From: JAUWVG01 sp964633715
Lineage (GTDB): Bacteria; Acidobacteriota; Aminicenantia; Aminicenantales; Aminicenantaceae
Direction: 5' to 3'
DNA length: 35,202 nt
Assembly (NCBI GenBank): GCA_964633715.1
Contig: CAZWHQ010000045.1
Location: forward strand, 1-35,202
The position numbers and the translations under genes are program-made. How positions within the stretch are numbered: position 1 is the first letter of the stretch; each line of letters starts with the position of its first letter. Below the pieces are notes generated by a model. The model was not told the DNA's origin. It ran no database searches and saw nothing but the letters and a program-made list of their open reading frames with translations. Shown piece by piece: positions 8,546 to 17,133 of this stretch.

Positions 8546-8574
8546 ATTTTATCGAAACGCCCCTCCCTCTGCAA
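8546..8574 (-). promoter_or_regulatory. Promoter for the GNAT-like gene
   Basis: On the minus strand, TTGCAG (8569-8574), a 17-nt spacer and TAAAAT (8546-8551). The start codon at 8528 lies 17 nt downstream of the -10 box. Confidence 0.5.
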
Positions 8575-8584
8575 CCAAAAGGAT

Positions 8585-8620
8585 TGGGGCCAGGCCATAA
8601 AGATTAATGGCCTGGCCCCA
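8585..8620. repeat. Perfect 14-bp inverted repeat between divergent promoters
   Basis: The arms TGGGGCCAGGCCAT (8585-8598) and ATGGCCTGGCCCCA (8607-8620) are exactly complementary around an 8-nt spacer. The element fills the space between the -35 boxes of two divergent promoters (ending at 8574 and beginning at 8622). It has no downstream T-run and separates divergent genes, so it is not an obvious terminator. It could be an operator or a REP-like palindromic element. Confidence 0.8.
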
Positions 8621-8621
8621 G

Positions 8622-8650
8622 TTGAAATCAAAACTAATTTAGTATATCTT
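8622..8650 (+). promoter_or_regulatory. Promoter for the PHP hydrolase operon
   Basis: TTGAAA (8622-8627), a 17-nt spacer and TATCTT (8645-8650), 41 nt upstream of ATG 8692, which has its own AGGAGGG ribosome-binding site. Confidence 0.45.
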
Positions 8651-8691
8651 TATTAGCCAATAAAATTTGTTTCTCAGGAGGGAGACATCTC

Positions 8692-11202
8692 ATGAAAAAA
8701 TCAACATCAATATCAATTTTTTTAGTCCTGCTTTTAATGCCTTTTTTCATACAGGCCGCAGAATTTCAGGTCAAAATCATTGAAAGTGCGAACGATTTGC
8801 CTGAAAAATTCTGCCCAATATGGGAAAAGGGAGACTACCTCATCACAGACGGCGAATATTTGATCCTCATTGGAGGAACATCAAGGCGCCTGTATTCCAA
8901 TAATTATTATTACATCGCCGATGCCAAAGGAACCTTGATCAGCATGGTTCCAGCAGGTAAAAAACAAAAGAGTAAAATGGCCCTTGGCGCTCCTGACCTC
9001 CGTATAGATGGAAAGAGAACACTTATAAATTACAGCTCCATAAAACCGGGCAATATTAATAGTGAAGACGGCTCCTTTGAATTCTCTGCAACTGCCGAAT
9101 TCCAAGGGGAAAAAGGGCTGCATGCCGCTATTGAAACCGTATATTTTTTCATTCCTGAAACCGGCCAGATCGATATCCGTTCGACAATTCAAAACACAGG
9201 AGAAACAGCATTCGAAGACCTCCGGTATTCTGTCTATTTTACTGCCAACCACAGCTATAATTTCACTCCCTTCAACAGACGAAATTCTCCAGAACTCCAT
9301 TTTAACGTCTATCCAAGAGGAGACCACTTCCTTGGATGGATGAATAAGAATCCGCTCCTCTCTTCAGGTGAAATTTCGCCGGATAGTCTGCCCCCCGGGG
9401 AAAAATTCACCGTCAACTACTCTCTACTCGCCAACATGGATGCCCAAATCCTGCTTAAAAACCTCTACGGATTTACCGGCATCGAGCCCGAAAAGGCCAC
9501 CCTCTCATTTACGAATTACGATGGCACTCAGATGGAACTCATCATTAGAGATGCTCTCTCCAATGTCGTCTATTTCCGCTCCTATTTAAGAAACACATAT
9601 TCCTATGACGTCCTCCTCCCGGAAGGAGTCTATCGAGCACAAAGCAATTTTTTCCCGGCTGTAAACGAAAGATTTTTTTCTGTCAAATCAAACGAAAACA
9701 ACATCTGCACGATAAGAAGCCCTTCTACGGCCTTAGTCCACTTAAAAATCACAGACACGGAGGGCGAACATGTTCCGGGGAAAGTGACATTTATCGGCCT
9801 CGATCCGACACCCTCTCCTTATTTTTCCCCTGAAAACCCGATGAATAGTGGAAGATACTGGGAGTCATCCAAAAACTCCTGCTACCCTCCCGAAATAGGT
9901 TTGGATATTTTCCTGCCTGTGGGAACGTATCTTGCCTATGCCTCACGGGGGCCCGAGTATACCATGGATCAGAAGATCGTTGAGATAATAGTTCCGATGT
10001 CTAGCAGAGATAAACAGGAGCTGGCTTTTGTCATCGATAAGGTTGTGGATACAAAAAAATTCATATCACTGGATCCCCACATGCACACCATATATTCCGA
10101 CGGCAGGGTCAACATATCGGAACGAATAAAGTCAGTTGTGGCTGAGGGTATAGATGTGGCTGTTTCGACCGACCACAATTATATCAACGATTACAATCCG
10201 GATCTCAAAAAGCTCGAGCTGGACAAATACCTGGCCGTGATCATCGGAAGTGAGGTCACCACAGGCGGCGTGATTCATTTCAACACCTACCCTCTAATCC
10301 CAGACAAAAAAGCCTTGTTTAATGGAGCTATAGACGCAGCTTCTCCAGAGGCGGGCCCTCTTTTTAAGGCCAGCAGAAAACGGGATCCCCAGGCCATCCT
10401 CCAAGTCAACCACCCTCGGTCCGGAACCATCGGTTACTTCAACAACTACCAGCTTGACCTGAACTCCGCGGCAACAGCAAAAACCAATTTTGACACAACT
10501 TTTGATATACTTGAGGTTATGAATGGCCCTTATTTTTACTCCTCGAACTTCACCGCCATAATGGACTGGCTGCATCTCAACAATATGGGCCTCTACTTCC
10601 CTATCGTCGGCAGCTCAGATTCACATACCATAGCCATGGGCGAACCGGGATATTCCAGGACCTATGTCTATTACAACGGAGAAAAAGGACAAAACCTGGA
10701 TGTTAATGCCCTCCTGAATGCCGTAAAAAAAGGGCACTCGTTTTCCTCAAACGGCCCCATTGTGGATTACACCATCAATCAAACACACATCCCGGGAGAT
10801 TCACTTACAGCCGAAGACGGCAAAGTGATTATCAATATTCAAGTGCAATGCACACCATGGGTGTCAATAGGAGAAGTGCGTTTAATCATCAATGGCCAAA
10901 GAAAAATGATCCTTCCGGTCACAGCCGACACAGGATCTATCATCCAATTTTCCGAGGAAATCGGATTGACACTTTCAGAAGATTCCTACATCGCCATAGA
11001 AGTTCTTGGTAAAAAAAGCCTCTATCCCGTTCTCCAGGCACGTGCAGGTTCAGGTCTTTTCGAAAATGCCACACTCCCCTATGCCTTGACCAACCCAATT
11101 TTCATCGATGTGGACGGCAACGGACAATTTGACGCCCCAAACCAGGGTCATATCCAGCTAAAAGAAATGGGTAAACCAAAAGTTATGATTCAGCGCTACT
11201 AA
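8692..11202 (+). CDS. Secreted CehA/McbA-family PHP-domain metallohydrolase
   Basis: The 836-residue protein starts with a signal peptide (basic MKK, hydrophobic core to about residue 20, then QAAEF). Its C-terminal half carries a PHP-type metal site: DPHMHTIYSDG near 462, STDHN near 492, VNHPRSG near 575 and SSDSH near 640. These His and Asp residues match the CehA/McbA branch, which includes carbaryl- and microcin-processing hydrolases; most members have unknown substrates. The N-terminal 450 residues look beta-rich and have no recognised domain. Near 806 there is DVDGNGQFD, an EF-hand-like calcium loop. The AGGAGGG ribosome-binding site supports ATG 8692. It is first in a four-gene run. 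Confidence 0.82.
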   Translation: MKKSTSISIFLVLLLMPFFIQAAEFQVKIIESANDLPEKFCPIWEKGDYLITDGEYLILIGGTSRRLYSNNYYYIADAKGTLISMVPAGKKQKSKMALGAPDLRIDGKRTLINYSSIKPGNINSEDGSFEFSATAEFQGEKGLHAAIETVYFFIPETGQIDIRSTIQNTGETAFEDLRYSVYFTANHSYNFTPFNRRNSPELHFNVYPRGDHFLGWMNKNPLLSSGEISPDSLPPGEKFTVNYSLLANMDAQILLKNLYGFTGIEPEKATLSFTNYDGTQMELIIRDALSNVVYFRSYLRNTYSYDVLLPEGVYRAQSNFFPAVNERFFSVKSNENNICTIRSPSTALVHLKITDTEGEHVPGKVTFIGLDPTPSPYFSPENPMNSGRYWESSKNSCYPPEIGLDIFLPVGTYLAYASRGPEYTMDQKIVEIIVPMSSRDKQELAFVIDKVVDTKKFISLDPHMHTIYSDGRVNISERIKSVVAEGIDVAVSTDHNYINDYNPDLKKLELDKYLAVIIGSEVTTGGVIHFNTYPLIPDKKALFNGAIDAASPEAGPLFKASRKRDPQAILQVNHPRSGTIGYFNNYQLDLNSAATAKTNFDTTFDILEVMNGPYFYSSNFTAIMDWLHLNNMGLYFPIVGSSDSHTIAMGEPGYSRTYVYYNGEKGQNLDVNALLNAVKKGHSFSSNGPIVDYTINQTHIPGDSLTAEDGKVIINIQVQCTPWVSIGEVRLIINGQRKMILPVTADTGSIIQFSEEIGLTLSEDSYIAIEVLGKKSLYPVLQARAGSGLFENATLPYALTNPIFIDVDGNGQFDAPNQGHIQLKEMGKPKVMIQRY

Positions 11203-11209
11203 GGCTTGA

Positions 11210-11848
11210 ATGAAGACACCCGTCTCTCCCCGAATTCGCACAGTCATCTTTTTCGGCGAACTTGTTTTTGTCGCCGCCCTGTTTGTGATCTATTTCAGCT
11301 CCTCATCCCTTAGAGCCAGCCGCCACCTCTGGGTATTATTTCTCTATTCCATCCCCGGAAATTTTCTCATCGATGTCATTCCATATGATCCGGCGATTAT
11401 TTTCTTTGCCAGATTCCATGAACCGCTTATCATCGCCCTCGTTGGAGTAGCCGGAATACTGGCCAGTGAAACTATCAACTACACTTTTTTTGAGTATATC
11501 GTCGACCGAAAACTCTTCGATAAAATCCTCCAACATAAATTTATCGTCAAACTCATACGGCTCTTTAACAAGGCCCCCTTCTGGACGATGCTGATCGTGG
11601 CCTTCACACCTGTTCCCATCTATCCTTTCCGATTTCTTGTGGTTATGGCCCGCTTTCCCCTCTTTAAGTACCTTCTGGCCCTCTTTATCGGACGCCTGCC
11701 ACGCCTCTATCTGATTGCACTCTTCGGCCACCGTGTTGTCCTCCCAGGTTATGTCTACTTCATCATCTTTATCGTCTTGTCTCTCTTAATGTACATCCCC
11801 TTAGTCAAATTTATCCCCAAAAAACAGCATAAGGATTTGAAACCATGA
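11210..11848 (+). CDS. VTT-domain (SNARE-associated/DedA-like) membrane protein
   Basis: The 212-residue protein has about five hydrophobic segments, near residues 11-29, 38-55, 72-95, 122-145 and 180-202. A central VTT-like block reads TPVPIYPFRFLVVMARF followed by FIGRLPRLYLIALFG. DedA/VTT proteins are thought to move lipids across membranes; direction and lipid are unknown here. It begins 7 nt after the hydrolase stop and overlaps the next gene by ATGA, so it belongs to one operon. With the following DAGK-like gene it suggests membrane-lipid chemistry. The ribosome-binding site is poor, consistent with coupling. Confidence 0.72.
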   Translation: MKTPVSPRIRTVIFFGELVFVAALFVIYFSSSSLRASRHLWVLFLYSIPGNFLIDVIPYDPAIIFFARFHEPLIIALVGVAGILASETINYTFFEYIVDRKLFDKILQHKFIVKLIRLFNKAPFWTMLIVAFTPVPIYPFRFLVVMARFPLFKYLLALFIGRLPRLYLIALFGHRVVLPGYVYFIIFIVLSLLMYIPLVKFIPKKQHKDLKP

Positions 11849-12828
11849 CTTCCAAAGCCCTAATAACGGGTTCAACGGGTTTTATTGGAAGTCATCTGGT
11901 CGAATCGCTGCTGTCATTGAACTATGATGTCACATGTCTGATTCGGCCAAAAAGCAGGATAAAAATCCTCTCCGGCCTCCCCGTCCGGTTCATCAATGGA
12001 GACATCGACGATAAACCTTCCCTTAAAAAAGCCGTTCACGGTCAGGATTATGTCTTTCATGTCGCCGCACGTATCCGGTCCACACATCCGGACATCTATG
12101 ACCGGGCCAATCACCAATTCACCAAAAACCTTGCTTTAGCCACTCTCAACTCCAATCCAAATCTTAAACGATTTGTCTATATTTCTTCTATTGCAGCCTC
12201 CGGCCCATCCCCTCCCGGCTCTATTTCAGACGAAACACAAATCTGCTGCCCCACATCCCAATACGGTCAAAGCAAGCTGCGTGGAGAGGAAGCCCTATAT
12301 GCAATCTGGGATAGGCTTCCGGTCACAATCATTCGTCCCCCCAATGTTTACGGCCCCAGACAGACTGAAACCGAGCTCCTTATAAAACTCATCAGCAAAA
12401 GAGTTGTACCTCTTCTCAAAGAGACAACCGGTTTGACCAGCCTTATCTATATCCATGATCTGATCGAAGGTCTTATCCAAGCTTCGCTATCTCCTCAAAC
12501 AATCGGACAGATATACTATTTGACGGATGGAACCGAACACTCCTGGAAAAATATCATTCTTACGTTAAAAGATCATGTCCTGGGAGCATCCCTTTTTCTT
12601 CCCCTACCAGAAGAAGTTATTTATTTATCAGCCTGGATTATTGATATTCTCAAATCCACTGGTTTCGTCCAAATCTATTTCGGCCGGCGACTCTGGAGGG
12701 TGATGACCCAAACCCCTTGGATATTTTCCTCAGCAAAAGCTCGAAAAGATTTCGGTTTTAGACCTCGCTATTCCCTTCAGGCTGGTCTGAAAGAAACGGT
12801 CCAAAACTCCATACACTCCTGCTCCTGA
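11845..12828 (+). CDS. NAD-dependent epimerase/dehydratase (extended SDR)
   Basis: The 327-residue protein has the extended short-chain dehydrogenase layout. A Rossmann motif GSTGFIGSH lies at residues 8-16, HVAAR near 70, a catalytic YGQSK near 140 and the RPPNVYGPRQ substrate-side segment after it. Members include sugar-nucleotide epimerases, dihydroflavonol-reductase-like and sterol-dehydrogenase-like enzymes; the closest subgroup cannot be fixed by eye. ATG 11845 overlaps the VTT gene stop (ATGA). Its place between a VTT protein and a lipid-kinase-like protein makes a lipid or envelope-sugar substrate plausible. Confidence 0.85.
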   Translation: MTSKALITGSTGFIGSHLVESLLSLNYDVTCLIRPKSRIKILSGLPVRFINGDIDDKPSLKKAVHGQDYVFHVAARIRSTHPDIYDRANHQFTKNLALATLNSNPNLKRFVYISSIAASGPSPPGSISDETQICCPTSQYGQSKLRGEEALYAIWDRLPVTIIRPPNVYGPRQTETELLIKLISKRVVPLLKETTGLTSLIYIHDLIEGLIQASLSPQTIGQIYYLTDGTEHSWKNIILTLKDHVLGASLFLPLPEEVIYLSAWIIDILKSTGFVQIYFGRRLWRVMTQTPWIFSSAKARKDFGFRPRYSLQAGLKETVQNSIHSCS

Positions 12829-12887
12829 AAATCTCATTGCCGCAGCCTGAGTATTCTGGTAAAACTAGACACAGAAAGATTCAATCC

Positions 12888-13787
12888 ATGACTCAACACA
12901 ATATCACATGCATCATTAATCCCGCCGCAGCCAACCACAAATGGAAAAAGCATAAAAAGATGAGGGGCTATCTCCAAAACCATATACCGGGTCAAATCTA
13001 CGACAGCTTTTTGGATAAGGCCGACACCATTCAAAAAGCAAAAGCTCTGAGCCAAAAAAGCGACATTTTAATAGCCGCTGGAGGAGACGGCACAATTGCC
13101 GACGTCATCCAGGGTATCATGGAGGCCGATCGGGGAAAGGCCACTTCCCTGGCCGTACTCCCGCTTGGAAGCGGAAATGCTTTCCGCAAATCTCTAGGAA
13201 TCCCTTTGAGTCCACGGAAATCCCTCCCTCTCATCAAAAGCGGACAAAAAAAAGAAATCGACATCATCGATATTGAAGGACATGCCGCCACATTCGGCAG
13301 CATTGGAGCCACCGCACAAATCACCTACGAAAAGAATCAGCACAACATTCCCGGTTTTTGGGGGCATGTCAAGGCTGGATTAAAAATGTTCAAGCTCCCC
13401 CAAAAAGAATTTCATGTCGAATTCGTTGAAGGATTGGATGATACCGGAAACCCTTTTGAGAACAAATTCCTATCCATAATGGCTCTTGACTGTATCATCG
13501 GAAAGACAAACTATTTTGGCTACAATTGGAAAATCGCACCACAAGCCGTTGTCGACGACGGCTTTATCGATATTACATTTTTTGAGATCACGCCCACCCA
13601 GTATTTGTTTGCCCTTCCCCGCATCTATTTCGGCACATTTCAAAAAAGGCAAAAACACTTTAAAGCAAAAAAAGCCATTTTTAAAGGCCAAAATCTTCAT
13701 GTCCAATATCATGGGGAACATCTCGGGATAAGAGACAAAATCACACTGGCTATAAAACCTCGTGCACTCACTGTCCTTGTCCCATAA
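12888..13787 (+). CDS. Diacylglycerol kinase catalytic-domain family protein
   Basis: The 299-residue product shows the DAGK/YegS/sphingosine-kinase pattern: INPAAANHKW near 10, the nucleotide-binding AAGGDGTIADVIQGI near 63-77, and LPLGSGNAFRKSLGIP near 100. The C-terminal beta-sandwich carries VDDGFIDITFF. It would phosphorylate a lipid such as diacylglycerol. The frame is open from TTG 12837, but ATG 12888 begins the conserved strand directly and was chosen. The upstream ribosome-binding site is weak (AGAAAG). It ends the operon that starts at 8692; the next gene has its own strong promoter. Confidence 0.85.
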   Translation: MTQHNITCIINPAAANHKWKKHKKMRGYLQNHIPGQIYDSFLDKADTIQKAKALSQKSDILIAAGGDGTIADVIQGIMEADRGKATSLAVLPLGSGNAFRKSLGIPLSPRKSLPLIKSGQKKEIDIIDIEGHAATFGSIGATAQITYEKNQHNIPGFWGHVKAGLKMFKLPQKEFHVEFVEGLDDTGNPFENKFLSIMALDCIIGKTNYFGYNWKIAPQAVVDDGFIDITFFEITPTQYLFALPRIYFGTFQKRQKHFKAKKAIFKGQNLHVQYHGEHLGIRDKITLAIKPRALTVLVP

Positions 13788-13811
13788 CCAAGACCACTCT
13801 TTTAATTAACC

Positions 13812-13840
13812 TTGACAAGATAGATCGATTCGGGTATAAA
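13812..13840 (+). promoter_or_regulatory. Consensus promoter for rpsU operon
   Basis: TTGACA (13812-13817), a 17-nt spacer and TATAAA (13835-13840). This near-perfect sigma70-type promoter lies 30 nt upstream of the rpsU start, with an AGGAGGT ribosome-binding site in between. Confidence 0.8.
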
Positions 13841-13870
13841 TTTTCTGTTTGAATAGAGGAGGTGAGTTTC

Positions 13871-14077
13871 GTGGCTTTTGTTGTTGTAGAAGATAGCGAA
13901 TCTATCGAATCTGCACTCAAAAGGTTTAAAAGGAAAGTACAGCAGGAAGCGATCATCAAAGAGATCAAAAAGCATTCCGTTTACTATAAACCCGGCGAGA
14001 AGAGGCGGATGAAAGATATCCAGGCCCGCAAGCGGATGAGAAGGCGCTTACGAAGAGAAAAGTATTTCGACTACTAA
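13871..14077 (+). CDS. rpsU: Small ribosomal subunit protein bS21
   Basis: The 68-residue basic protein has the S21 pattern: VVVEDSESIESALKRFKRKV, then EIKKHSVYYKPGEKRRMK and an Arg/Lys-rich tail ending REKYFDY. S21 binds the 30S platform and assists initiation. Start choice: AGGAGGT at 13858-13864 is correctly spaced for GTG 13871, whereas the earlier GTG at 13862 lies inside that site. A consensus promoter precedes it. lipA follows after 10 nt, so the two are probably cotranscribed. Confidence 0.92.
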   Translation: MAFVVVEDSESIESALKRFKRKVQQEAIIKEIKKHSVYYKPGEKRRMKDIQARKRMRRRLRREKYFDY

Positions 14078-14087
14078 AACTACACCT

Positions 14088-14975
14088 TTGGAACTTCACT
14101 CTGAATCTCAAACGTCCAAAAAGCCCCCGTGGCTCAAGGTAAGATTCCCATCGCACAAAAACTTTTTCTACATCTCCAAACTTCTGAAAGAAAAAAACAT
14201 CCACACTATCTGCCAGAGTGCCAAGTGCCCCAATATATCTAAATGCTGGTCACAAAAGACTGCTACATTTCTCATCCTGGGCGACACTTGCACTCGGAAT
14301 TGTGGATTTTGTGCGGTCAAAAAAGGAGTCCCAACTTCGTCCCTCTCTAACGAATCCACGCAAGTGGCTGAAGCGGTGTCTCTCATGGGTCTCAATTACG
14401 TCGTTATCACCTCTGTCACTCGAGATGATATGGAAGATGGAGGAGCTCGCTTGTTCGCTGAAACAATTTCAAAGATTAAGGCCACATCTCCACAGGCAAA
14501 AGTTGAAGCTCTTATCCCAGACTTTAATGGAAACACCGCTGCGCTCCAAACGGTTATAGAAACTCATCCAGACATCCTCAACCATAATTTGGAAGTGCCC
14601 GCTGTCCTCTATCCTCTCATCAACCGGCCCATGGATTTTTACGACCGGTCACTCGGTATCCTCAAAACGGCCGCAAAAAAAGGAATGGTCACCAAGTCGG
14701 GCCTAATGCTAGGATTAGGGGAAAAAATGGAAGATATTCTTCAAACCTTTTCCGACTTCAGACAGGCTTTGTGTGAACTCCTCACCATCGGTCAATATCT
14801 CCAGCCCACTCAAAAACATATTCCCGTCCAGAAATACTACTCTCCACTCGAGTTCAAACAGCTCAAACATATCGCTTTGGATTTTGGATTTAAGGATGTT
14901 GTCTCCGGTCCGCTCGTAAGAAGTTCTTTTCAAGCAAATAAAATGTATGATTCTTTCCATAAAAATGTGATATAA
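14088..14975 (+). CDS. lipA: Lipoyl synthase
   Basis: The 295-residue radical-SAM enzyme inserts two sulfurs into octanoyl groups on lipoyl domains. The auxiliary cluster motif C-x4-C-x5-C (CQSAKCPNISKC) lies near 43-54, the radical-SAM CTRNCGFC near 69-76, and the late RSSF near 285 matches the Arg-Ser-Ser motif that closes the auxiliary cluster. The start is TTG 14088: no ATG or GTG lies between the rpsU stop and the conserved N-terminal region. The ribosome-binding site is weak, consistent with readthrough or coupling from rpsU. No lipB lies nearby. Confidence 0.93.
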   Translation: MELHSESQTSKKPPWLKVRFPSHKNFFYISKLLKEKNIHTICQSAKCPNISKCWSQKTATFLILGDTCTRNCGFCAVKKGVPTSSLSNESTQVAEAVSLMGLNYVVITSVTRDDMEDGGARLFAETISKIKATSPQAKVEALIPDFNGNTAALQTVIETHPDILNHNLEVPAVLYPLINRPMDFYDRSLGILKTAAKKGMVTKSGLMLGLGEKMEDILQTFSDFRQALCELLTIGQYLQPTQKHIPVQKYYSPLEFKQLKHIALDFGFKDVVSGPLVRSSFQANKMYDSFHKNVI

Positions 14976-14983
14976 GACAGGAA

Positions 14984-15724
14984 ATGCGTTATTTAATCTT
15001 CACGGATATCCACGGTAATCTCGAAGCTTTCCTTGTCTTCTTAAAATTTGCCCAGAAGTATAAAATCGATCACTATCTATTTTTAGGAGACTTAGTCGGT
15101 TATGGGGCTTCCCCAAACGATATCATCCATAAAATACGCGGGCTGAAACCGATATCCACGATTCGGGGCAACCATGATAAGGCCGTCTGTGAAATCGAGA
15201 CCGTTCAGACATTTAATCCCATTGCTGCTTCGGCCATACACTGGACAAGAGAGAATATTCTGAAAAAGAACCTGACGTATCTCGAGCGGCTCAAAAAGGG
15301 CCCCATCGTCATAAACGATGAAATTACTATCTGCCATGGAGCACCCTTCGATGAGGATCACTACATATTCGGAGAATTTGATGCAGCCGAAGCCTTTCTT
15401 TACATCACAACTCCCATCTGCTTTTTTGGCCACACACATTTCCCCTTTGTCTATACGGAAAAGGATCATTTTGTCGAAGGTACTTTTATGACCGGAAATT
15501 CAAATGAAATTAAGATCGAAAAGGGCACAAAGTACCTCATCAATCCAGGCTCAATCGGCCAACCCCGAGACAGAAATCCCAGAGCTGCGTGTGCCATCTA
15601 TGATTCCAAGACAAAAAAAATCAAATTTTTCCGTCTTGAGTATGATATTGGTGAAGCACAGAGAAAAATCATAGAGGCCAGTCTTCCGCCTGCCCTTGCC
15701 GAACGTCTGGGCGTCGGCATCTAG
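14984..15724 (+). CDS. Calcineurin-like metallophosphoesterase (YfcE/MJ0936-like)
   Basis: The 246-residue protein has the complete set of metal-binding motifs: DIHGN at 8-12, GDLVGYG near 36-42, GNHD near 64, a single ICHGAP near 119, and GHTHFP near 150. NPGSIGQPRD near 188 is typical of the YfcE/MJ0936 branch. These enzymes are phosphodiesterases acting on diverse or unknown substrates. The AGGA just before ATG 14984 is unusually close, and the gene starts 8 nt after lipA. Confidence 0.87.
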   Translation: MRYLIFTDIHGNLEAFLVFLKFAQKYKIDHYLFLGDLVGYGASPNDIIHKIRGLKPISTIRGNHDKAVCEIETVQTFNPIAASAIHWTRENILKKNLTYLERLKKGPIVINDEITICHGAPFDEDHYIFGEFDAAEAFLYITTPICFFGHTHFPFVYTEKDHFVEGTFMTGNSNEIKIEKGTKYLINPGSIGQPRDRNPRAACAIYDSKTKKIKFFRLEYDIGEAQRKIIEASLPPALAERLGVGI

Positions 15725-15730
15725 CCCAGA

Positions 15731-16234
15731 ATGATCACTTCCATCCTCTCCTTTCCTCTCGGCCAAATCCTCCTTGCTAAAACCGGACAAGGCCTATGTT
15801 TGGCTCACTATTCTCAAACAAAAAAAGACATCCGCGAAACCGAGGATTTGCTCAAAAGAAAAGGATTTTCCCCAAAATCAGACCCTTCAGCTTTTAAGGA
15901 TGAACACAAACTCTTCAATCAATATTTTAATGGTCAGAGGGTTGATTTGAGCAAGCTTCCTATCCATTTTATTTTTGGTACTCATTACCAGCAGAAAATC
16001 TGGAAAGAAGCGGCAAAAATTCCTTACGGAAAGACGGAAACATATAAATCTCTATCTCGAAAAATGAATCACAACGGCTTCCGCAGTGCGGGCCAGGCCC
16101 TTTCAAAAAATCCTCTCATCATCATTATCCCCTGTCACCGTGTACTGGCAGTGGGAAGCTTGGGTGGTTTCTCGGCAGGGCTCCATCTGAAAAAATACCT
16201 TCTTGAACTCGAAGGCATCTCCTATCCTTCCTAA
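15731..16234 (+). CDS. ogt: Methylated-DNA--protein-cysteine methyltransferase
   Basis: The 167-residue protein is a suicide repair enzyme for O6-alkylguanine. The active-site IPCHRV lies near 134-139, preceded by NPLIIII. An Arg in FRSAG corresponds to the arginine finger, and LELEG near the end supplies the conserved Glu. The N-terminal domain is short and divergent. It follows the phosphoesterase by 6 nt. Its TAA stop overlaps the stop codon of the convergent DUF1848 gene. Confidence 0.9.
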   Translation: MITSILSFPLGQILLAKTGQGLCLAHYSQTKKDIRETEDLLKRKGFSPKSDPSAFKDEHKLFNQYFNGQRVDLSKLPIHFIFGTHYQQKIWKEAAKIPYGKTETYKSLSRKMNHNGFRSAGQALSKNPLIIIIPCHRVLAVGSLGGFSAGLHLKKYLLELEGISYPS

Positions 16235-17088
16235 CCAGTCCTAATCCTAGGATTGGCATAACAGTAAAGACAGCTGTGAGGACAGGACAAAGAATAGCTT
16301 CCGATATCGACGGATTCCGTACAGCCACATTCAGATCGCTGGCTTTTATCTTTTTTTGACGACGTTTTTTCTTTTCGTGGATGCAGACTCTGCAGCAGGG
16401 TGCCGTTTATACAGGAAGAAGGATTTATTCCCGGCACCTCAGTCAGAAACTTTTGGCTGCAGGAATAAAGGAACACATTCCAAGTTTTGGCGGTCGAAAC
16501 AAGGCCGGCCGCCCTGCTTTTTTTTTCTTCAGCAGAAGGATCCACATAAACAAAACCTGCTCGATCGGCTCTTCGTTTGGCCTTATTGTACCATTGAGCA
16601 AAGCTGAACCGGATAGTCCTGATCCCCTTTGCGGAAAGAGAAGGGGCCAATATATCAAAAAAATCGATGTTTGTTTTTACTTCCCCCTCCCGTGTCTTCC
16701 AAAAAACTATAGGATCAAACCGGACAGAGATTCTTTCAGGTTGACCAACAATCTCTATCAATGAATCCAGCTGAGCAAGAGCTTTGTCTGGGGAGGGGAC
16801 GCCGTTCTCGATAAATGAACCACCCAAACCCGTGATAGTAAAATGGCAGTAGAGAGAATCGTATTTTTCGAGCCTTTCTCGCAAACGGAAACGGTTGTGG
16901 ATAAGGTTGTCGAAATTTTTCGACCAGAGAACAATAGAATGCACATCCTTCGGATCAAGTCCAACACTGTAGGTATGTCCGGACGGCCCATAAACTTTGG
17001 CCTTTTTTTCCGCAAGCATCCCAGCCAGTTCTTCAGGAAAAAAAGCCACAAGATCAGTTCGTCTGGAGGCGCTGATCACCTTTTTCAT
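16231..17088 (-). CDS. DUF1848 family protein with C-terminal Cys cluster
   Basis: The 285-residue protein starts with the family signature ISASRRTDL and contains SIVLWSKNF and HFTITGLG. It ends with ECGCTESVDIGSYSLSC and then CPHSCLYCYANP. The CX3CX2C arrangement at the end looks like an Fe-S ligand set reminiscent of radical-SAM motifs, but at the C-terminus; whether it is catalytic is unknown. No strong ribosome-binding site precedes ATG 17088 (only AAGAAAAG). It is divergent from lptB across a 45-bp gap. Confidence 0.8.
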   Translation of the reverse strand: MKKVISASRRTDLVAFFPEELAGMLAEKKAKVYGPSGHTYSVGLDPKDVHSIVLWSKNFDNLIHNRFRLRERLEKYDSLYCHFTITGLGGSFIENGVPSPDKALAQLDSLIEIVGQPERISVRFDPIVFWKTREGEVKTNIDFFDILAPSLSAKGIRTIRFSFAQWYNKAKRRADRAGFVYVDPSAEEKKSRAAGLVSTAKTWNVFLYSCSQKFLTEVPGINPSSCINGTLLQSLHPRKEKTSSKKDKSQRSECGCTESVDIGSYSLSCPHSCLYCYANPRIRTG

Positions 17089-17094
17089 CTTTTC

Positions 17095-17123
17095 TTGACA
17101 GCTAGTTCATTTGACTCTAGTAT
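17095..17123 (+). promoter_or_regulatory. Consensus promoter for lptB with almost no leader
   Basis: TTGACA (17095-17100), a 17-nt spacer and TAGTAT (17118-17123). The lptB ATG begins 10 nt after the -10 box, so the predicted transcript would start only about 3-4 nt before the start codon. Confidence 0.65.
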
Positions 17124-17133
17124 TTTAGTTGAC

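Noticed and set aside
16843..17133. Upstream extension of the lptB reading frame by 97 codons
   Set aside because: It is antisense to the DUF1848 gene, lacks ABC-ATPase similarity, and a consensus promoter lies just before ATG 17134.
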